Below, one piece after another: positions 1-11,538 of a stretch of 64,000 nucleotides of DNA; the stretch's first letter is position 1; each line of letters begins with the position of its first letter. The notes beneath the pieces are model-generated. The model was not told the DNA's origin. It was given only the letters and a program-made list of their open reading frames with translations, and made no database searches. The position numbers were made by a program, and so were the translations under genes. The DNA is from Oreocharis arfaki (taxonomy: Eukaryota > Chordata > Aves > Passeriformes > Paramythiidae): assembly GCA_013398015.1 (NCBI GenBank), contig VZRR01007714.1:192540-256539 (forward strand), read 5' to 3'.

Positions 1-3000
1 TTCTGCAGCAATAATTTAAACTCCTAAACGTTGTTAATGAAATGCTCTATTATTACAGTTCTGGGAAAGAGATATTTAAATATGTAGCTTCTGAAACAAA
101 TGGGCTTGGGAAATGTTAAAAACATGGCACTGAATTCCCTGAAGAAGCTGTATTATAAAAGAGTATTATGCATGAATTTTGCATGTGGAATTCTTTTTCT
201 TTTTAATAAATGCTCCAAGTATGTAGTTCTTTTCTTAAGTGTGGTGGGATTCTCATAGATAAAAGGTCTCCAAAATTTGCCAGTCTTTGCCATCACAAAA
301 ATACCCTTGTCTTAGTTATTCAGTTGGCGCTTGTACTTCTAGCACTGGCCATCTAGAAGCAGTGTAAATAAAGCAGATATCTAAGCACAGGCAGGTCTGA
401 CAGGCCCCTGTGCATGGCTCAGATTCACACACTGCTGCTGGGGACAGGCAGCTGAGCCCAGGGCAGTAATGCCTTGAGGTGTTAAGAGGCACCTTAGGTC
501 TGCGACGAGAGCGCTGTGGGTACATGCTCAAGGTTACTCCATAATCAGAGTTAGGTGAAGAAGATGTTAACAAGAGAATCAGACAGGCTGTTGATTTTCA
601 TTTGCATCCTTCTGCAGCAGTGATACAAGTCTCTTTCTCAGTCACTTGAGCACTTTTACCAGCTAGCATTCCTTCTATTCCTTCTGTAGGACATGCTGAT
701 GTCACACAATGTCTTTTGCATTTTTCCAATGCCACATAAAAGTTTTCGAAGATTTGTGTGTTTTCAGTAAGTATAAAAGTTTTTGAATAACTAAGTATCT
801 TTAGTGAGTATTTCTGTTTGATGGTGTACAGGGAAACTAAAAAGAAAAAAGACCATCTTTTCCTCGTGATTATTCGTGACGATGCCATTAGGTAATTTTC
901 TACAGTCCAGAGAGAATTATTTTCTTTAGCCTGACAGTCCCGTGAACTACAAGAATTAGGTATTCTTGTGGAATTCAGCATATAGTTGAATGAAAATCAG
1001 ATCCACTATCCAATCTTGAAATGTACATATATCAAAACCTAGTCTTTTTCCTAGTTATTGCCTTTTCTGTACTCCATTATAATTGGTTCCTAAATTTGAG
1101 GCCGTAAAGGCTGACTCTGCCCCAATACCAGGCATAGATGAGTACCTTCTCTCAAAAGAAATTATATGTTCAGATATTATGATGGCATTCTTTGTGAGAA
1201 AATACAGAACTTCTTTGCAAATGTCTAGTTTATATATAATAATTTTATAAACTGCTTATATTTATTTTCATCCAAAAGATTTCCTCAGCCATGTCTAAAT
1301 GTATTTCTACTTAATAATAAGCTGACTTAGTTTCCTACCAGAAAAATAAAAAGGGATGATGAGGCACACTGATAAGCACAGCTGTATGTTCCTTTCTTAC
1401 ATATGGCCTTCTTGCAAATGTGTTAAAGAATACACTTTGGAATTCTCGTTAATTTAGCATATTGAGAAAAGTTAAAAATACCACTTGTGACATTATGGTT
1501 CAAGCATGCAGTGTTGTAAGAACCAGCTAGTATATTTTTCTTCTAAAAATACTAGAAGCTTTATAGGAGAATGTGAGGATACAGAAAGAAAATTTTCTAG
1601 TGATCCAATAAAAGTCCCTTTGTCATATTCCTCTGTGAATTGCAAATATATTGTATGTAGAGCAGACCTGGCCATTGCAAAATCCCATGTAGTTTGAAAA
1701 AATCACTGTAAAAAATCACGCCAGTAATTGACAATATTCTGAAACACCATCTTGAAAAGCTGAAGACAAAAATTTAAATCCCTGAAATAGAGGAATGGAA
1801 AAATAGATAGATTATACATTTCTAGTTGTGTTGTGGCTGCAGGGTTGCAGCTGGTAGGCCTGGAAATGAACCTAAAAAACTCTTTTTCGCCCCTATTATA
1901 AATTCACCCACCTATAGAAGGCCCATGTATAATAACTGATAAGCCAATGGCCCTCCTACTTTAGCACAGTTGTTCTCTGAGTGGAAGCACACCATCTAAC
2001 CATCACACGTGCTCAGAACTGTATCACAAAGCTACCGAAACAACAGACTGTCTTCATGTTACCCGACTTCTCAATCAGTTGTCTAATGCTTCGGGAAAAA
2101 AACAAAACAGCTGATGAAGCAGATTCTGAGTGAGAAAGTGCCTGACAATTTTAAAATTTGTTCACTGCCAGTTAGAAACTCATAGTGTCTTATTCAACAG
2201 TAATGGATACTGGGCCTGGAGGTACAGTAAAGAATTAACTCATCTGAATCTAGTCAAAGATAGAGACTGGAGATTTTGTCTTATGTTAATTCTGCTATAC
2301 ATGTCCCATCATATGCCAAGCATGATGGAAAATAAAGGAAAAATAAGATTAGTTTGTGTAAGGTTTTCTAAATATAGAATAGAAATAAATGGTGTTTTAT
2401 CTAATTGTTGAAGACACTGCTAAAGATAATGATTAACCAATGCAGGGTGGTGAGAGCAATTTAAAGTAGGTTAATCATCTAGAGCTCATGCAAACCCTGT
2501 TAGCCTCTAGTCAGACTTTTCCCTAAGGTATCAATATAATTTGAATTTCAAAAAAGTGCTTAACAGAATATAGTTCTTTCTTTTTTTGTTAAACAGGGAC
2601 TTGGACCATAAAAAATCAACTTTACCTTTTCTAAATTTCTGTATAATCATCTGATCTGAGCTAGTAGCTTAAAACTGAGTAATGTGAATATTTCTCATTA
2701 GCTCCAGAGAAGGCAGAAGTAAAGCTCCCACCAAGATTTTTAGCCTTTAGTCCAAGATACTAAGTACTTGGAAATTCTCATGAAGCTAGATAATCTCTGC
2801 TAAATGAGAAAGACTTTGTGCTACGCTGTGTTACACGTCTATGCTCTCCATTCCATGGGGAAACAAATCCATACTCCATCAGTGAAGTCAATGTAGCTAA
2901 TTTATACAACATGGGAATCTGACGCATGCACAAAAAAAATAGCTAAAAGATGATTTCCCAATGCAATATTCATGGAAATGAGAAGCAAACCTAAGAGGAA

Positions 3001-5508
3001 AAACTCCATAATTCAACTATGACCGTGTCTCTAGAAAAGCAGCATTTGTTTTTATTATCTTTCTTTTTCATTCTAGATTTAAAAAATTCCAAAACTCAGT
3101 TTTGCCTCCCACATTGTTAATAAAATGTCTTACTTTAGTACTGAGGAGCAGAAATTTAGTGACACTATATTAAATCTACTTGATTTTAGGCAGCCTCCAG
3201 GGATATTCATAACAAGGAGAAATGACCTTAAAAATACTCAACTTTTGCATTGTATTTGTAGGATGCATCATTGTTCTCTCTCAACTCCCACTCCCCAGAT
3301 TTAAAAATCTAAATTTTGCATTGCTGAGAACATTACAGCCGTCACTTAGAAATGAAAAAAAGCCTATGTATTAAAAAAAAAATAGTTATTTTTAAGTCTA
3401 GCATGGTTGATTTTACTTAATTTTCGTGGCTTCAAAAATGTCTGGGTTTGTAAATTTTACAATAGCGAAGAAAGTAACACATTCTCATGAGTGACTAAGC
3501 TTCTTGAGCCAAAAACACCCATCTTGTAACTTCTGTTTTTCAAAATCAAACAAACAAAAAAAAGGACAAAAAAACCCCTTAATTACAATTGAACAAGCCC
3601 CACTGTTATACTACTATAGAAAGAAAATTGCTAAATAAAAAGCTTGCCTATTAAGTTCCTCCATCAAAACAATTAAGTTTGGGTAGTAATTCAGAGGGCT
3701 TTTAATCTACTAAGCACTAACTACAGTGTCTTCCTAATGCAAGTCATACATAAACAACTTACTTCACTGTTGAAAGTTCTGAATATGAACTATAAAGGAC
3801 TGGGCATTTTAACAGTATGAAAGAAATGCTAGGTAGGTGATCTTGTATGTATTAAAGGCAGTGTTAGAGATTTATCCTCCTTTTAGGAGGGTAGAGGGAA
3901 GGTAAGGAAAAACAATTCTGACAGGAAAACACCCGAACAGCACAAAGATAAGAACATCACATATACAAATGAGCGTTACTTGCTTTAGATAATTTTTTTA
4001 AAATGTTTTTACTAGACTCAGATCAGTATTCAGCTCCTCAGCACGTTTTGAATTCTGCTTATCTGGAGAATCTTACCCTAATTTTTTCACAGGAATTTAT
4101 TTGGTTTTTTTTTCTCCCTTTTAAAGCCAAGCTTCTTTAAATGTTACAGGCTACACTGTCTTAAATAAGTCTTGATTTTATACTTGTGGTTTTGGAGATG
4201 ATGTGGGGAAATACATATTTACACATTGGCAGATTTGCAAAACTCTTTCCGTTTCATCCTAATACTGTTTCCTAGGATATTCTCTGACTGACTAAACTGA
4301 CATCTTTGCAAAAATTATCAAACCCATTTCCCTTTGAGATTTACTCCCAGTTTGAAAACTCAGTCATCTATAAGGCACTTTGGACTTCAAAGATGGTGAG
4401 TCAGACACTTAGCTATGGCATGTGTAACCCTGGAATTCATAATATTCTGTATATTAGATTGATATTTGCCCCATTTTCTAGAACAATGCAAGACTCAGAC
4501 TGATAATGTTCTTCTGTTGATTGACCCTGCTTTTTTTGTTGCAGCTTAAGACATATACCTCCATACTTCACTCTTTTCACACCTGTAATTTAGAAAAGAT
4601 TCATTATTTTCCCTTTGTAAAAGGAAATGTAATTGCCATATATTCTCAAGAGCACAAAACGGCTTCTTCAATCTGATTTTGTGCTTCCTTCAAATTACAC
4701 TTTTTTATAGAAGGAAAGGAAGAGAGAAAATCAAACAAGCTAATTTGGATTTTATGAATAAACCTGTAAACCCCAGATTCTCAGTACACAGATGAAAATT
4801 AATTGCTTATACAGTATTTCTAAAAGTAATATGGGAAGCATGCTTTTCTTTCTAGAAATGGAATCATCTGGGACCTGATATAAATTTTGGAAGAATGACA
4901 CATTACACTACATTTATTCACGTCATGTCATTGAAATGTTTCATGTTGGAAATTCAAACCGTGAAGTCAATCAAGACAAAATTATGACAGTTGACCAGAA
5001 AATAGTAATTATTTATTTCCTTTTGACTGTTTAGGTATTTACATACACTGCAGCTCTCTCATTCTTCCTCATAAGAGCTAGGAATCATAGAGTCTGGAAT
5101 GTATTTCTTACCATTGCACAAATTTTGGAAGTTTCATGGTCTCCATTTTATTAAAGAGAGAAAAAAGCCCAGAAGCCATGAAAGGAATCTGAATTTCCCT
5201 GAGTCCTACTCACTAGCCTAACTCTGTTATATTACAGACCTAATGGTTAGCCATGTCTTTATCACCTTGAGACAGCAAACTCAGTTTGAAACTATATAGA
5301 TCTTCTTATACAGTGCTATTAGGGGATATGAAAACATTATGTTTGTGATAACCAGTTTTCTTCCAAATAAGGTGGAACTTTTTTAATTTTAGTGTGACCT
5401 GAATGGGTGTGGTTTTTAAAACAGTTGTGCTGAAAGACAAATAATTGACCCAATTAGTCCCATGTGTCAATAGTCATCATAAAGAGCTTCTAGAGACAAG
5501 AATCTCTC
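1..5508. other. Gene-free AT-rich sequence
   Basis: I see no defensible gene here. Open frames reach 127 codons (598-981, minus) but have random-looking composition and resemble no family. The segment 316-560 is somewhat richer in G and C without a recognisable motif. A stretch near 1095-1140 weakly resembles ancient amniote repeat relics. A simple A/C-rich tract lies at 3541-3578. The piece at about 5140-5240 has a faint SINE-like look that I could not confirm. Confidence 0.6.
3541..3578. repeat. A/C-rich low-complexity tract ending in A7C4
   Basis: The tract is mostly A with scattered C and a single GG, and ends in seven A followed by four C (3568-3578). The same A7C4 junction recurs several times elsewhere in the window. 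Confidence 0.8.
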
Positions 5509-5546
5509 AATTAAGTCAAATTAAACTAAGTTAAATTAAATTAAAC
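5509..5546. repeat. TTAAA-type low-complexity repeat
   Basis: Imperfect repetition of TTAAA/TTAAAT units (for example ttaaattaaattaaac at 5531-5546). It behaves like a degenerate pentanucleotide repeat, and no function is apparent. Confidence 0.7.
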
Positions 5547-5561
5547 TTCTTGAAAACATTT

Positions 5562-5582
5562 TTTGGTCTTCCAAAGACCAAA
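5562..5582. repeat. Perfect 9-bp inverted repeat, 3-base loop
   Basis: tttggtctt at 5562-5570 pairs with aagaccaaa at 5574-5582 around the loop cca. No T-tract or other RNA-gene signal is attached. A stem of this length is expected by chance a few times in 64 kb, so function is not implied. Confidence 0.75.
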
Positions 5583-8500
5583 GAGCCCAGAACAGGGTTT
5601 GGTGGTCTCTGAACTGTGCCTGAAGGTTCGGTCTGAGCTTTTAACTCTTCTGCGCATTGCAACCATTTGCTCTGTCCTATCCCACACCAAAATAATTACA
5701 GTTTACTACTCATGACAATTAAGATCAGTAGTATTTATGCCAGTGCCTCTGTCAGGAGGAGGACTGGAGGTAAGAGAACAGCAGAAGGAAAGAGTCTGAC
5801 ACTATTCATATGCTGCAGTCCTGACTCAAACAAACCACATATACCACAGGGAAAGTGTCTGATTCAGTTTTATGGGCCCTTCTACTTTGATAACTCCGCA
5901 GCAAGCAACTTAGTGATCTCAAAAAATTTGCTTTCAAACTCCTGTCTTGGCTGTGCTCCTCACAGAAGGAGCAAGCAGAGAGAAGAAACAAAGCACTGCT
6001 ATTCCCTGTCTTCACACTCTCCAAACTCTGCACCTCCAGTTCCTCTTGGGTAACATTCACAATGGTATTCCTCTGCTAGTCTCTTCCTGTGTAATGCCCT
6101 TCAAAACATGATTTCTCACATGCAACCAGGGAGAGGAGATACTTTTCATAAGGAGAATGAAATCAGAGAGAGAGGTATCTTGAAAGTAAGTTTAGGACAT
6201 AATGTGGAAGTTTGGATGGTGCATCACGTAGGACATAAGAGGACCAAAGGAAGCAGGAAAGAGTGAAACTGAAGCTCATATGACCATTGCAAAGTTCATC
6301 CAGCTCAAAAGCATATACCAGCAGCAACTGGAAATACAGGCACAGTTAATTTCTTACCCTACTAATTCTCATTTTACATACTTGTTTATACATAGCACAT
6401 CCAGCCTTCAGCTGCCAAACTGTCTGAGATTTGTAATGTGAAGGTTCATGAATGCATGAATATTTGAGCTTTAATTATTTTATCCAAACAGGTTTGTTCT
6501 ACTTTAATCACAATACAACTAGATTTCAAAATATACATCTTTAGAAAGCACTGAGGAGGAAAATAGGTACCAAATAAGATCTTTTTAATTGTATGCAAAA
6601 TAGAAAAAAACCCCTATATAGAGCAGTATATGAGGCTAGGGAAAAAAGGGGGAAAAATCATATAATTATTTAAGGCACAGAGATTAACTATTTAGAATTC
6701 CTACCAGCAGACTAATTAATAATAGATACTAGTAGTCTCAAATACTTGGTAATAATTATTATAAAATAATAAAAGACATTGAAAAATAAAAATTAATCAA
6801 GAAAAGTATTTTTTTAAAAAGTAAGTCAGCATAATAAGCTAAAAATTAATGAATAAGACCCTCTAAATTTAACAGTAATTTTTAATCAAAGTCTGAAATA
6901 CCAAATAATATAACTGAGATGGTTTTGCAGTAAGCAATTGATCTGATGGATATATGAAAGAAATTCAGGGCAAAAGAAAGTATAGACTGTTGCATTACAC
7001 TGTAATGAGCAGATTAATTAAATGGAGTAAGAACTGTATTAAAGCCCATGTATAACACAGAATTTCCCATCTCAGGCAGCCAGCTAGTACGATCAGTTTT
7101 CATATCAAGGTACAGTATTTCTGGAGCACTGATTTTCCATCACGATGGAATCCATAACGTTACAAGAGTGAAGAGGCACAGAATCAGCTCTGTATTTTAT
7201 ATGAAGGATTATAAAAGGAATTAAAAAACCATGGAAATTTTAATCAGATTTAATTGTTCAGTTTAGATAAAGAATGTTAAAAGTACTAAAAAAAAACAAA
7301 AACACCTACTCTTTTATCAACTGACAAAGCATCAGATGTTATTTATTCTTTCACCCGCCAAACGGACACCAGTTGTTTGGATGTCAGCTATAGAAAAAAT
7401 CATTGTATGAAAGTTAAAATGCTCACTGGAAAAGCACAGTTCAATTAAGCATAGTCTGAACAGATCAGTCAGAGAAGGTCATGCTTTACTGACACACAGG
7501 AGTACTGTGAAGACGTTACTGCTGTGACTGATGAAAGGAATTCAGAAGATTTATGATACCCTGATTTGACAATGCCCTTCCCTCAGAAATTAATGGCTAC
7601 AGAACAGTGCTAGGACATTGGCAGTAAATGAAACTGTTAGTTAAAAATAAGAGCTGGAAAAAAAATACATTTGAAAGCTTGTTTTTTTCAATGTTTTGGG
7701 GAGGAATTATGTAGGTCTAAATCAAACTTCTAGTACACCCATATTATTTGGTTTGGGACAAGGATACTGATTCCTTTTAAAGGGCAACTAAATTGCAGGG
7801 AGATTACATTACCTAGAAGAATCAGTAGAGGACCAAGCTGACTCTAAACAAAAGCTAACCCATGTAAGAAATAGCAGGCACACGCCTTGTGCAGTAATGC
7901 TGTTCAGAAACGAGGAGCTGTGAAACATCCCTGAGCAGTGCCCTTCTGTGTATTGCTAAGAATGAGGCATCAGGATGTCCCATCATCCAAGCTATAAAAT
8001 GCATGGACCTGTTTCTGTTATTTAAGATGCTTAATATGGACCAGCTGGACAGTCACTTAGGATGGGAAAGTAATGTGTTGTCTCATGCTGAAACACGAGA
8101 TCTTTACCATGTCTTTGGACAAACGCAAATATAAATTAACTGGTGTATACCTACATTCTGCAGCTTTTTTAATGCCTGCCTGGAAGATAAGATGTGTAAA
8201 TTTTTTTTCATAAATTCTATCAGTGCCTCTAATGGAACAAAAAACTTCTTATATAAATATTAAGCTACCCAATACAACAAGAGCAGATCTAGTACAGAAA
8301 TTTAAGAATTTCTGATAGCACAGGGAAGGTTTCATCTTCTATGAAATGCAGCAAGTTTTCAGAGTAATTGCTGAAAAGCTCTATCAGATACACATTCAAA
8401 GTTCTTTTAAGATTTCTCTGTAATTGAAATTTGTATTATCAAGTTACTTTTAAAAAATGTTGATTTTTCTCCTAAATGAGAATGGAGATGGTACAAAGTA

Positions 8501-9554
8501 ATCAGAATTACAAACAAGACTGTCAAAGACAAAGTCAAACCTGGCCAGAGACTCAGAAATTACAAGTGCAAGAGATGAGCTTCAAACTAGGATAAGGGAT
8601 AACTAAAGGCTGGATAAAACATACATATCCACAACAACGGGGCATTATCACAATATTCTCAGAATCAACTAAAACTTTGTTTCTTTTTCCTGAGCTTTTT
8701 TTCCCCTTCCTCTGGTCTGAAAGGAATTTCTTTTTCATACCTGTGAGAAAGTGTTTTTTACAAGGGAGACAGTCTGCCTTTTCTGATTCGTGTGTTAAAA
8801 GATGCCATGGTCCTTGGAGCTTTCAGCCCCACTGTTGGTACTGTACATGCACAGGGATCCTTCCCCAGTGGACCCAACACTCCAGAGTCCGACATGATTT
8901 ACTCTGCTTCACAGCATGGCATGGGCAAACGCTAGCCAGTAGTCTGAACCCCCTGCATCTCTGAAAACTGAGATTTCCAGATGGCAAGCTGATCTGATTT
9001 GGTTACTGAAACAGTGTTGTAGATACCAAAGGAACTAGAGCAGATGGAGTGACACCCCTATCTGATTATTTCTGAGCAATGAGAAAGGTAGTTCAGGTAT
9101 AAATAAGCACTGCAGCTCATTATCATTTAACCAAGCCATTTTTATGTAAAGGTTTTAAAACAGAACCCAGTTACCATGGAAACTGATTGAAGCAAAGACT
9201 TACTGTAAATTCTTTTCTAGACAATGATAACAGGACTGACAGGTGGGCCGTAAAAGGAAAATGAGTGCAATACAGAGTAAGGCATGTTGATATGTTTCCC
9301 CTTCCTATAAGTGTTGTCATTTATAGCTCTGCTTTATCTCTACATTTTCTACAGTGGTATATTGAAAATATTTTATAAGAAGCTCCCACCTAAATGAACC
9401 TTTTATTTTGTCATAATCATATTTGCAAGGGGATGTACATGCTCTAAAGAAAAGAGCTAAAGGGCAGGGCACTTCACTTATTTTCCCAAATTATTCTGTC
9501 TTACCACAACCATCAGGGAGGGAGAGCCATCACTCAGGAAACGCATTTGCATGA
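5583..9554. other. Gene-free AT-rich sequence
   Basis: No gene is supported. The subregion 6650-6930 is extremely AT-rich, with runs such as taataattattataaaataa. An A7C4 tract lies at 6604-6614. The segment 8780-8960 is locally richer in G and C and carries a 95-codon plus-strand frame (8677-8964) that matches nothing I recognise. Confidence 0.6.
6604..6614. repeat. A7C4 tract
   Basis: Seven A followed by four C, one of the recurrent A/C junctions discussed in the findings. Confidence 0.85.
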
Positions 9555-9583
9555 AGTGCCCTTTCCCGCCAGTGCCCTTTCCC
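9555..9583. repeat. 16-base-period direct duplication
   Basis: The 13-base string agtgccctttccc occurs at 9555-9567 and again at 9571-9583. It is followed by further CCCTTT-type pyrimidine sequence up to about 9594, consistent with slippage in a pyrimidine-rich stretch. Confidence 0.8.
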
Positions 9584-9594
9584 CCTTTCCCTTC

Positions 9595-9617
9595 CAAAAG
9601 GAATACAATTCCTTTTG
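9595..9617. repeat. Perfect 10-bp inverted repeat, 3-base loop
   Basis: caaaaggaat at 9595-9604 pairs with attccttttg at 9608-9617 around the loop aca. This is the longest perfect short-loop stem I found in the window. No terminator or RNA-gene context is visible. Confidence 0.75.
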
Positions 9618-9782
9618 TATTTTGGTCTTGAAATATGCTCTAGGCACGTTTACATCCTAGCTCAGTGCTACCCTTGTACAGTATGAAAGAAGGTAAGAGG
9701 AATTAAGTGGTTTTACTGAAGAAATACCCCTTTTCCCTTTCCCATAAATTTAAAAGTATACTTATTTTCTGCAATCCTATTT

Positions 9783-9797
9783 AAAAAAAAAAAAAAA
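9783..9797. repeat. Poly(A) run, 15 bases
   Basis: An uninterrupted run of A. No retroposed sequence is recognisable immediately upstream, so I treat it as a simple repeat rather than the tail of an insertion. Confidence 0.85.
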
Positions 9798-10516
9798 GAT
9801 TTTTCTCTGTAAATATCTTCCTTAGTCTGACAAATGATGGTGAGAATAACAGAGATTAGAGTACACAGCCCCCAAAACACAGTGCCAGAGTTTTAAGAAG
9901 GGAAATTAGCAGAATGAACAGCAGAGCTTGTACCTTTTCCACTTGGAATAGTTAGCTGTCAGCACTGGAAAAGATTTCAGCATATGCATATGCATTTTTT
10001 TTAAAATTCTGTGCTGGGTGTTTCTACCTGCTGTGCTTAATTTCAGAATCTCATGTTATCATTAGAGAAAAATAATCTCTTTTGCAATATAATGTTCTAC
10101 CAAAAGGAAGGTGGGAGAAGGGGGAGATTCTTCAATTTGTCCTGATACTTTTCTAGCCCAAGGTTTCTTCTTGGTTCTACCTCCTAGATGGAGCTGGGTT
10201 TGTACATGCCCTCCTGACACAATCCATAAAGCAATTTTCTTCCAAATTTTAAGAGTTTTGCTGTCATCAACAGACATGTTTGGTCCCAGTACACTAGAAC
10301 CACAACAGATAGTCACCTTTTCCAGCATGTTTGCCTTACAGCTAAAAGTAACAGCAGCAGCTGCTTTTGTTGTCAGAAGTAAATATACTTCTCACCTTCA
10401 GTCTCTGCCTTCCTCAGCACTGTGGGGGTGGGGACATGACAGATGGTTCCTGCTAAGTAATCACAGATAAAATGGTATTTGGTACATGGCATAAATTTCC
10501 AGGCAAATAAGAATGC

Positions 10517-10534
10517 TTTTCATTTAAATGAAAA
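10517..10534. repeat. Perfect 18-base palindrome
   Basis: The string ttttcatttaaatgaaaa reads the same on both strands. It lies in AT-rich DNA where such palindromes occur by chance more readily. Confidence 0.8.
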
Positions 10535-11444
10535 TTCATCCCTGTGAAAAGCTGGATACTTAATAAAATGTGGCATGCTCTAAGGAAACACATCTTACAC
10601 GTTAAAGCATATGAAGATGAGACTTGTGGCAGAACTCTCTGATAAATGATGCACAAGCCAGCTTTTACTTGTCATAAGTGAATTTTGACGACTGTGTTTA
10701 TTATATGTAAAGCTTTTTGGCAACAAGACAAAGGGAAACGTGAATCCTAATTCTACTCTTTTTAAGCTAATTACATCTTTTTTTTTCTGTCCACTGTACA
10801 ATATTTGGGTGTCTCCAAGCCACAGAAAGTTCCCAGTCCAGACTCAGTTTTCAGGCAAGCTTGTGCAGAGGTCTGTGTAATCCTTGAGACTGGACACTCA
10901 AGGACTCCTTGCATTAAAGGTAGAACCATTTAAAGGAAGCCATTTTAAGTATTTCTATGCTTTTTGTCTTCATTCTAACACAAACCCTACTGGAAAAGGG
11001 TCAGAAAATACAGCTGTTGTCCTTCTCAAGCAAATAAATACCCCATGAATGTAAAAATTATTTCAAAGTATATTTTTAATTCTAGGAATAATGTCCCAAT
11101 AGTCAACAGTTTAATACAATTAAAATTCCTTGGCGCTATTGTACATTCCCAAATTCTAATTATTTTTCATATATGGTTTTATGACAAAAATGTGTTGTTT
11201 CAAATAATCGTCATCAGACTCCACATACAAGTGTTTATCTTGGACTTAATTAAGGAAGTCAGAGGCTTAGAAATAAGAATGTTGGTAATAGTTAAGTTCA
11301 TAACACAGGACAGTACAATTTTAATTTACAAATTCTCACCGAAAGGCATGATTATTCAAAAGAAAAGTTGGGGGAAAGATGCCTAAGAGATGGAGAAGAG
11401 ATTGTTAGCAAATGGAAAAAGGCAAGATATAAATTCTGTGGGAA

Positions 11445-11538
11445 TAAAAAAGAACAACCACAACAAAAAGAAACAAAAAAATCCACCAAACATACAAACA
11501 AAAACCCCAACCCCCCCAAAAACAAAACAAAACAAAAT
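11445..11538. repeat. A/C-only low-complexity tract (~94 bases)
   Basis: Almost entirely A and C, including a run of seven C inside A-rich flanks and an AAAAC-type repeat at the right end. Lacking T and nearly lacking G, it contains almost no stop codons on the plus strand. That is why the longest open frame of the window (11368-11916, 182 codons, rich in K, N, P and Q) runs through it. Confidence 0.85.

Larger units (their letters stand above)
9618..11444. other. Gene-free sequence with a mid-GC patch at 10090-10450
   Basis: Opposing frames of 88 codons (10062-10328, minus) and 119 codons (10111-10470, plus) overlap in a patch of moderate GC, and neither resembles a known protein. A homopolymer of 15 A lies at 9783-9797. 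A perfect 18-base palindrome lies at 10517-10534. The frame at 11045-11386 is AT-rich and hydrophobic by composition only. Confidence 0.55.

Noticed and set aside
598..981. 127-codon minus-strand frame
   Set aside because: Composition follows the AT-rich background, with no family resemblance and no conserved motif.
5087..5103. aatcatagagtctgg, similar to a minus-strand CR1 end
   Set aside because: The match stops after about ten bases and the expected downstream CR1 words are absent.
5140..5240. SINE/MIR-like layout (ccattttattaaagagag ... gagtcctactcactagcc)
   Set aside because: A few words fit a tRNA-derived SINE tail, but the diagnostic core is missing, so it is not called as a feature.
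9783..9797. Poly(A) run as tail of a processed pseudogene
   Set aside because: No recognisable gene-derived sequence upstream and no flanking target-site duplication seen.
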